From: an uncultured Asticcacaulis sp.
GTDB taxonomy: Bacteria; Pseudomonadota; Alphaproteobacteria; Caulobacterales; Caulobacteraceae
Direction of reading: 5' to 3'
Assembly: GCA_936940865.1 (NCBI GenBank)
Contig: CAKZJB010000221.1
Location: 1-44,945 of the forward strand
DNA length: 44,945 nt
How positions within the stretch are numbered: position 1 is the stretch's first letter; each line of letters starts with the position of its first letter. The translations under genes were made by a program, and so were the position numbers. The notes below the pieces were generated by a model, which was not told the DNA's origin, searched no databases, and saw nothing but the letters and a program-made list of their open reading frames with translations. Positions 40,092 through 44,945 of this stretch are shown one piece after another.

Positions 40092-42542
40092 ATGCCCATG
40101 ACGCCCCATCGCCGCGATATTCTCGTCACCGCGTCCGCCTTGGCCCTGATGGGCCTGCCGTCGCTGGCCTCGGCGCAAACACAGGCGAAGCCGGCGGCGT
40201 TGGATGGGCGAGAGCGACTCGACGAGGGCTGGAAGTTCGCCTTCGGGCACCTCAACGACCCGGCGAAGGATTTCGGCTTCTCGGACGGCCTCAGGACCTT
40301 TGCCAAACAGGGACCGGATACGGGCCCCGCCGCACGGCTCGATTTCGACGATTCCAAATGGCGCGATATTACCCTGCCGCACGACTGGGCGGTCGAGCTG
40401 CCCTTCGTTCCGAACCCCAAGGCCGCCGCCATCAAACCCGACAATTACGGCGTGGTCTGGGACCCTGCCGCCGACCATGGCTATAAGCCGCTGGGACGCG
40501 ACTATCCCGACACCAGCGTCGGCTGGTACCGGCGCACGATCGAATGGACCGCCGCCGATAAGGGCAAACGCCTGCGCGTCGATTTCGACGGCGTCTTCCG
40601 CAATGCCATCGTCATTTTCAACGGCTATATCGTCAAGCAGCACGATGGCGGCTACGTGCCGTTCTCGGTCGACCTGACGGACTTCCTCAATACAGACGGC
40701 AAGCCCAATGTGCTGGCCCTGCGTGTCGATGCTTCGTTGGGCGAGGGCTGGTTCTACGAAGGCGCGGGCATCTACCGCCATGTCTGGCTGGTCAAGCACG
40801 ACCCCGTTCATATTGTGAAGAACGGTGTGTGCGTGCGGGCAAAGACCGACGGCACGGTTGATATCCAGGTCACCGTGCGCAACGACAGCGACACGCCTCG
40901 CGATATCACGATTTCCGGCGGCATAGATGTGCCGGCTCGCGACGTGCCGGCGCATCTCGAACCCTGGCAAACGGCGATCGTGCCACGAACGATCAAGATC
41001 GACGCGCCCAAGCTGTGGAGTCTGGAGACCCCTTATCTCTATGCCCTGGTGACTACGGTGAACGAAGGCGATCGCCAGCTTGACACCGCCACCACCCGCT
41101 TCGGCTTTCGCGACATCCGCTTCGACGCCGACCAGGGCTTTTTCCTCAACGGCAAGCCGGTCAAGCTCAAGGGCACGTGCAACCACCAGGATCACGCCGG
41201 GGTCGGTTCGGCCATTCCGGATGCGCTGAACTATTACCGCCTGAAGTGCCTGAAGGCGATGGGCTGCAACGCCATCCGCACATCGCACAATCCGCCGGCG
41301 CCCGAACTGCTCGACGCCTGTGACGAACTCGGCATGCTGGTCATCGACGAGACGCGGATGATGACCTCGTCGGAAGAGGGGCTCGATCAGCTGCGCACCA
41401 TGATCGTGCGCGATCGCAACCACCCCAGCATTATCCTGTGGTCGATCGGCAACGAGGAACCGCAGCAGGGCACGGACCGGGGGGCCGTCATCGCGCGCAC
41501 CATGAAGCGCGTGTGCAAGGAGCTCGATCCGACGCGCGGCATCACGGCGGCCATGGACGGCGGCTACGGCCAGGGCATCACCGAGGTGCTCGACGTCATC
41601 GGCTTCAACTACCGCGACAGCAAGATCGACGACTTCCACAAACAGTTCCCGCATATCCCGATCATCGGCACCGAGACGGCGTCGACCGTCGCCACGCGCG
41701 GAGAATATGTGAAAGATCCGGCCAGGCACATCGTGCCGGCCTACGATACCGAGGCGCCGTGGTGGGCCAATACGGCCGAAGGCTGGTGGCCGCATTTCGA
41801 CAGCAAGGCTTTCATCGCCGGCGGCTTTATCTGGACGGGCTTCGACTATCGCGGGGAACCGACGCCCTATCCCAACTGGCCGTCGATCTCGTCGCAGTTC
41901 GGCGTGCTCGATACCTGCGGCTTCCCGAAGGACAACTATTACTACTACCGCGCCTGGTGGCGGCCGGAGCCGCTTCTGCACCTCTTCCCGCACTGGAACT
42001 GGGAGGCAGGATCGACGGTCAGCGTCTGGGCCTATTCGAACTGCGACGCCGTCGAGCTGTTCGTCAACGGCAAGTCCATGGGCAAGAAGGACATGGCGAA
42101 GGACATGCACGTCGAATGGAGCGTGCCCTACCAGCCCGGCAAGATCACAGCCTTCGGCTACAAGGGCGGCAAGGTTGTCATAAAAGATTCGCGTGAGACG
42201 GCCGGGGCGGCGGCGCGCATCGTGCTGACGGCCGACCGCACGGCGTTGAATGCCGACGGCCGCGACTGCGCCGTCATCCGTGCCGAAGTCGTCGACGCCA
42301 AGGGCCGGACCGTGCCGAAGGCCGACAATCTGATCCGATTCGACGTGGCGGGGGCCGCTTCCGTCATCGGCGTCGGCAACGGCAATCCGAACAGCCACGA
42401 AGCCGACAAGGCGTCGCAACGCCTGGCCTTCAACGGCCTCTGCTGCGCGATCGTGCAAACAGGAAAGGCCGCCGGCCTAGTGACGGTTACCGCCACGGCC
42501 GACGGCCTGACCTTGGGTAAGGTTGTACTTAAAGCCACTTAA
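40092..42542 (+). CDS. Exported GH2 beta-galactosidase
   Basis: An 816-residue GH2 enzyme. The N-terminus MPMTPHRRDILVTASALALMG with a twin Arg and SLASAQ cleavage region suggests Tat export to the periplasm. Sugar-binding domain (about 40-215), immunoglobulin-like domain (about 220-330) and TIM-barrel catalytic domain follow, then DUF4982-type and Ig-like C-terminal modules. Family segments are NGKPVKLKGTCNHQDHAGVG, AIRTSHNPPAPELLDACDELGM and GGFIWTGFDYRGEP. The acid/base is Glu455 in WSIGNEEP and the nucleophile Glu528 in IIGTETAS. It likely releases galactose from imported galacto-oligosaccharides. It ends in a 4-base stop overlap with convergent msrA. Confidence 0.92.
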   Translation: MPMTPHRRDILVTASALALMGLPSLASAQTQAKPAALDGRERLDEGWKFAFGHLNDPAKDFGFSDGLRTFAKQGPDTGPAARLDFDDSKWRDITLPHDWAVELPFVPNPKAAAIKPDNYGVVWDPAADHGYKPLGRDYPDTSVGWYRRTIEWTAADKGKRLRVDFDGVFRNAIVIFNGYIVKQHDGGYVPFSVDLTDFLNTDGKPNVLALRVDASLGEGWFYEGAGIYRHVWLVKHDPVHIVKNGVCVRAKTDGTVDIQVTVRNDSDTPRDITISGGIDVPARDVPAHLEPWQTAIVPRTIKIDAPKLWSLETPYLYALVTTVNEGDRQLDTATTRFGFRDIRFDADQGFFLNGKPVKLKGTCNHQDHAGVGSAIPDALNYYRLKCLKAMGCNAIRTSHNPPAPELLDACDELGMLVIDETRMMTSSEEGLDQLRTMIVRDRNHPSIILWSIGNEEPQQGTDRGAVIARTMKRVCKELDPTRGITAAMDGGYGQGITEVLDVIGFNYRDSKIDDFHKQFPHIPIIGTETASTVATRGEYVKDPARHIVPAYDTEAPWWANTAEGWWPHFDSKAFIAGGFIWTGFDYRGEPTPYPNWPSISSQFGVLDTCGFPKDNYYYYRAWWRPEPLLHLFPHWNWEAGSTVSVWAYSNCDAVELFVNGKSMGKKDMAKDMHVEWSVPYQPGKITAFGYKGGKVVIKDSRETAGAAARIVLTADRTALNADGRDCAVIRAEVVDAKGRTVPKADNLIRFDVAGAASVIGVGNGNPNSHEADKASQRLAFNGLCCAIVQTGKAAGLVTVTATADGLTLGKVVLKAT

Positions 42543-43147
42543 TCCGCGAGTTTGCCCCAGAGCTTGTGCAGGGCGACGGCGCGGCCGCAGCCGAGCGCAT
42601 AGCCGTCGTACTGGGCGGCGTGCGTCTTCCAGTAGTGCTGGTGGTAGTCTTCGGCCGGGTAAAACGGCAGCTTGAGCGACGACGCCTTGATGACCTGCGT
42701 CACGACGGTCTTTTTCAGGAAGGCCTGGACCTTGGCCTTCGAGGCGTTGGCGGCGGCGAACTGGCCGTCGTTGAAGGTGAAGATGGCCGTATGGTAGCTC
42801 GGCGCCAGGTCGCAGATGACGCCACGCGGATCGGTTGGATCGGTGTGGTGCCAGTAGGTGTCCAGCAGGGTGTCGTAACTGATTTTGGACGGGTCGAAGA
42901 CGACCTCGACGGCCTCGAGATGGCCGGTGCCTTCGCCCGTGACGTCTTCGTATGACGGATTCTTGACGTTGCCGCCCATGAAGCCGGCGCGGGTAGAGAC
43001 GACGCCCTGGACGTGGTCGAAGGCCTTCTGCATGCTCCAGAAGCACCCGCCGGCGAAGACGGCGGTTTCGCGCTGGGGCGCGGCGGCCATGGCCGAGGCG
43101 GAAAGGCCCAGAGTAGCGAAGAGAACGAAAAGCAGACGTTTCAGCAT
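42539..43147 (-). CDS. msrA: Peptide methionine (S)-sulfoxide reductase MsrA, exported
   Basis: A 202-residue MsrA with a signal peptide (LLFVLFATLGLSASAMA-A), so it repairs oxidised proteins in the periplasm. The catalytic Cys35 is in GGCFWSMQKAF. The usual motif is GCFWxxE, and here the Glu position is Gln40 (CAG). EGTGHLEAVEVVFDP, YWHHTDPTDP and YHQHYW are family segments, and a recycling Cys is in YALGCGRA. The start at 43147 is chosen for the signal peptide. It follows msrB by 5 bases on the same strand, so the two form an operon that handles both sulfoxide stereoisomers. It meets the GH2 gene end to end. Confidence 0.92.
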   Translation of the reverse strand: MLKRLLFVLFATLGLSASAMAAAPQRETAVFAGGCFWSMQKAFDHVQGVVSTRAGFMGGNVKNPSYEDVTGEGTGHLEAVEVVFDPSKISYDTLLDTYWHHTDPTDPRGVICDLAPSYHTAIFTFNDGQFAAANASKAKVQAFLKKTVVTQVIKASSLKLPFYPAEDYHQHYWKTHAAQYDGYALGCGRAVALHKLWGKLAD

Positions 43148-43152
43148 GATCT

Positions 43153-43623
43153 TTAAGCCTTCGCGGGAATGAATTTGAGGGCGGCGCCGTTGTTGCAATA
43201 CCGCAGGCCGGTGGGCTTGGGGCCGTCGTCGAACAGGTGGCCGTGATGGCCGCCGCAGCGCGCGCAGTGATATTCGGTGCGCACCATGCCGAGCGACAGA
43301 TCGGTCCTGGTCTTCAGGTGATCGGGGATGGCGCGGAAGAAGCTGGGCCAGCCGGTGCCGCTGTCGAACTTGGCGTCCGAATTGAACAGGGGCAGGTCGC
43401 AGCCCAGGCAGGCGAAGAGACCCTTGCGATGCTCATCGAGCAGGGGCGAGGTGAACTGGCGCTCGGTCGCCTCGTGGCGCAGCACCGCGTAGGCTTCCGG
43501 CGGAAGGCGCTTCTTCCATTCGGCATCCGGCAGGTTGAGCGGAGTTATGGTCTCGGCCGAGGCGCCGGAAGCGGCGGTGAGGGCGCCGAGGCCGAGGGCG
43601 GAGAGGAAATGACGGCGGTTCAT
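43153..43623 (-). CDS. msrB: Peptide methionine (R)-sulfoxide reductase MsrB, Tat-exported
   Basis: A 156-residue MsrB. The N-terminus MNRRHFLSALGLGALTAASG is a Tat signal, fitting export of a folded zinc protein. Zinc is held by two CxxC pairs: FACLGC and HCARCGGHHGHLFDDGP. GTGWPSFF and the catalytic Cys in LRYCNNGAALKF complete the family pattern (the usual form is RYC-N-S/G-A). It is the first gene of the msrB-msrA operon. The export of both enzymes suggests envelope defence against oxidants. Identification is firm. Confidence 0.93.
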   Translation of the reverse strand: MNRRHFLSALGLGALTAASGASAETITPLNLPDAEWKKRLPPEAYAVLRHEATERQFTSPLLDEHRKGLFACLGCDLPLFNSDAKFDSGTGWPSFFRAIPDHLKTRTDLSLGMVRTEYHCARCGGHHGHLFDDGPKPTGLRYCNNGAALKFIPAKA

Positions 43624-43778
43624 GCGGTCGTCCTTCTGAAGCTATGCCCTTTATACGTCGAAAGCCGCTGTCCGGTTACTGGTTAATTTTCCCCTTTTGC
43701 GAAGCGCCCCGCCGCGGCATGCCCGCCGCAAATGGAAACTGCGCTGAAAACGCCACAGTCGGGACACAGTCCGGCCCA

Positions 43779-43833
43779 TGTCATCGAACTGTCATGGAAG
43801 TTACATGGGACCGTCATTCGCCGCCCGTATTAG
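43779..43833 (+). promoter_or_regulatory. Two tandem Pho boxes and -10 of the porin gene
   Basis: Four half-sites recur every 11 bp: TGTCAT (43779), TGTCAT (43790), TTACAT (43801) and CGTCAT (43812). This is the PhoB recognition pattern of direct TGTCA repeats. TATTAG at 43828-43833 lies 10 bases after the last half-site, the place of the -10 in PhoB-activated promoters, which lack a normal -35. The start codon is 48 bases further on. Confidence 0.78.
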
Positions 43834-43881
43834 CCGCCTCATGGCCGGTTAGGGGCCAGAGATTCAACTAAGGCGAACGAC

Positions 43882-44934
43882 ATGAAATTCACCTCCCTTC
43901 TCCTGAGCGCGGCTACGGGCGCTCTCGCCCTGGCGGCTTTTGCCGGCAGCGCCCAGGCCGACGACGCGGTCCTGTCGGGCCGCATCTACGCGGACTTCAG
44001 CAACATCTCGAACAAGGTCGACGGCGTCGAATCGAACGGCACGGCCGGCTTCGGCATCCCCGCCTCGAACGGCACGGGCTTCGACGTGAAGCGCTTCTAT
44101 GTCGGCATCGACAAGAAGTTCACCGACACCTGGTCGCTGAACGTCACGACCGACTTCCAGTATTCGTCGGCGATCAGCGCGACGGAAGTCTATATCAAGA
44201 AGGCCTATATCCAAGGCACCTTCTCGCCGGCCTTCATCGTGCGCGCCGGCGCGGCCGACCTGCCCTGGATTCCGTATGCCGAAGACATCTACGGCTATCG
44301 CTACGTTGAAAACACCGTCGCCGACCGCACCAAGTTCGGCACCTCGGCTGACTGGGGCCTGCATTTCCTCGGCAAGCTGAACGACAACTTCTCGTACCAG
44401 GTGTCGGTCATCAACGGCAACGGCTACAAGAACCCGACCCGTACGAAGACCATGGACGTCGAAGGCCGCCTGAGCGCCAAGTTCGACCAGTGGAACTTCG
44501 CCGTCGGCGGCTATACCGGCAAGCTCGGCCAGGAAGTTCCGGGTACGGCCACGCCGCAAACCGCCTCGCGCTTCAACGCCCTGGCCGCCTACACCGGTGA
44601 CCGCGCGAAGTTCGGCGTCGAATATTTCTCGGCCAACGACTTCTCGGGCACGCTCGTCAAGTCGACGACCCCGGACAAGGCCGACGGCACTTCGCTGTTC
44701 GGTTCGTACCGGATCACGCCGGTTTACACGATCTTCGGCCGCGTCGACTCGACCAAGCTGTCGAAGACGATCACCCCGGCCAAGAAGGACGACTACTACA
44801 ACCTCGGTATCGAGTGGCTGGCCTTCAAGGGCGTCGCCTTCTCGGCCGTCGTGAAGCACGACAAGTACGTTCCGTCGGCCGGCCACGCGGTCGAGGCCAA
44901 CGAAGTCGGCGTCTGGTCGCAACTGCGCTTCTAA
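43882..44934 (+). CDS. Outer-membrane porin, probably phosphate-starvation induced
   Basis: A 350-residue beta-barrel protein. A signal peptide ends at about residue 26 (AGSAQA-DD). Alternating aromatic strands fill the rest (GFDVKRFYVGIDKKFTDTWSLNVTTDFQY, FIVRAGAADLPWIPYAEDIYGYRYVE) and the C-terminal Phe in VGVWSQLRF is the outer-membrane insertion signal. It resembles the Porin_O_P-type family of phosphate-selective porins in strand pattern. AAGG precedes the start. Two Pho boxes upstream point to PhoB activation and hence to uptake of phosphate or a phosphorylated compound. The family call is good; ion selectivity is inference. Confidence 0.87.
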   Translation: MKFTSLLLSAATGALALAAFAGSAQADDAVLSGRIYADFSNISNKVDGVESNGTAGFGIPASNGTGFDVKRFYVGIDKKFTDTWSLNVTTDFQYSSAISATEVYIKKAYIQGTFSPAFIVRAGAADLPWIPYAEDIYGYRYVENTVADRTKFGTSADWGLHFLGKLNDNFSYQVSVINGNGYKNPTRTKTMDVEGRLSAKFDQWNFAVGGYTGKLGQEVPGTATPQTASRFNALAAYTGDRAKFGVEYFSANDFSGTLVKSTTPDKADGTSLFGSYRITPVYTIFGRVDSTKLSKTITPAKKDDYYNLGIEWLAFKGVAFSAVVKHDKYVPSAGHAVEANEVGVWSQLRF

Positions 44935-44945
44935 GCAAACAGCGG

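Noticed and set aside
1-44945. Insertion sequences, prophage genes, tRNA or rRNA genes
   Set aside because: No transposase, integrase, phage structural gene, tRNA cloverleaf or rRNA segment was recognised anywhere in the window.

Overview
The window looks like a chromosomal segment of a Caulobacteraceae-type alphaproteobacterium; Asticcacaulis or a close relative is my best guess. Reasons: high GC; a ChvG - short HprK - mannose-type EIIA block, which is alphaproteobacterial; large TonB-dependent receptors paired with flavin-dependent halogenase-like genes, a JmjC-like cupin and DUF6445-type proteins; exported MsrA/MsrB; and PhoB-style control of a porin. The genus is inference; no rRNA or tRNA gene is present to confirm it.

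Layout. (1) 1-6.7 kb, signalling: chvG, hprK and EIIA-Man, then an RsbQ/KAI2-like alpha/beta hydrolase joined to a three-PAS hybrid histidine kinase that is broken by one in-frame TAG, and a single-domain response regulator. (2) 6.7-9.5 kb, a likely sulfur module: a cysteine-bearing Rrf2 regulator, a DszB-like desulfinase/periplasmic-binding-fold protein and a methionine/kynurenine-type aminotransferase. (3) 9.5-22.2 kb, the most unusual region: a JmjC-like cupin, a 1108-residue TonB-dependent receptor, four halogenase-family proteins (one without its catalytic residues) and two DUF6445-type proteins carrying a 2-oxoglutarate/iron signature. (4) 22.3-24 kb: gabT-like aminotransferase and an intergenic array of hairpin repeats. 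(5) 24-29 kb: a three-component drug efflux operon (EmrB, EmrA and NodT types) divergent from its TetR regulator, with twin operators flanking the promoter. (6) 29-34 kb: GNAT and XRE-cupin pair, a GAF-PAS kinase whose phosphoacceptor His is Asn, and a PAS-degenerate GGDEF-EAL phosphodiesterase. (7) 34-42.5 kb: a galactan utilisation locus (GH53 endo-galactanase, ECF sigma, FecR anti-sigma, STN-containing TonB receptor, GH2 beta-galactosidase). (8) 42.5-44.9 kb: exported MsrB/MsrA and a porin behind two tandem Pho boxes.

How the parts fit. In the galactan locus the FecI/FecR pair and the STN domain of the receptor suggest that substrate binding at the outer membrane induces the uptake and hydrolysis genes. 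In the halogenase region the receptor probably imports an unknown substrate, and the halogenases with the iron-oxygenase-like proteins may modify it; the substrate cannot be read from sequence. Several genes end in stop-codon overlaps with convergent neighbours, so this stretch is tightly packed.
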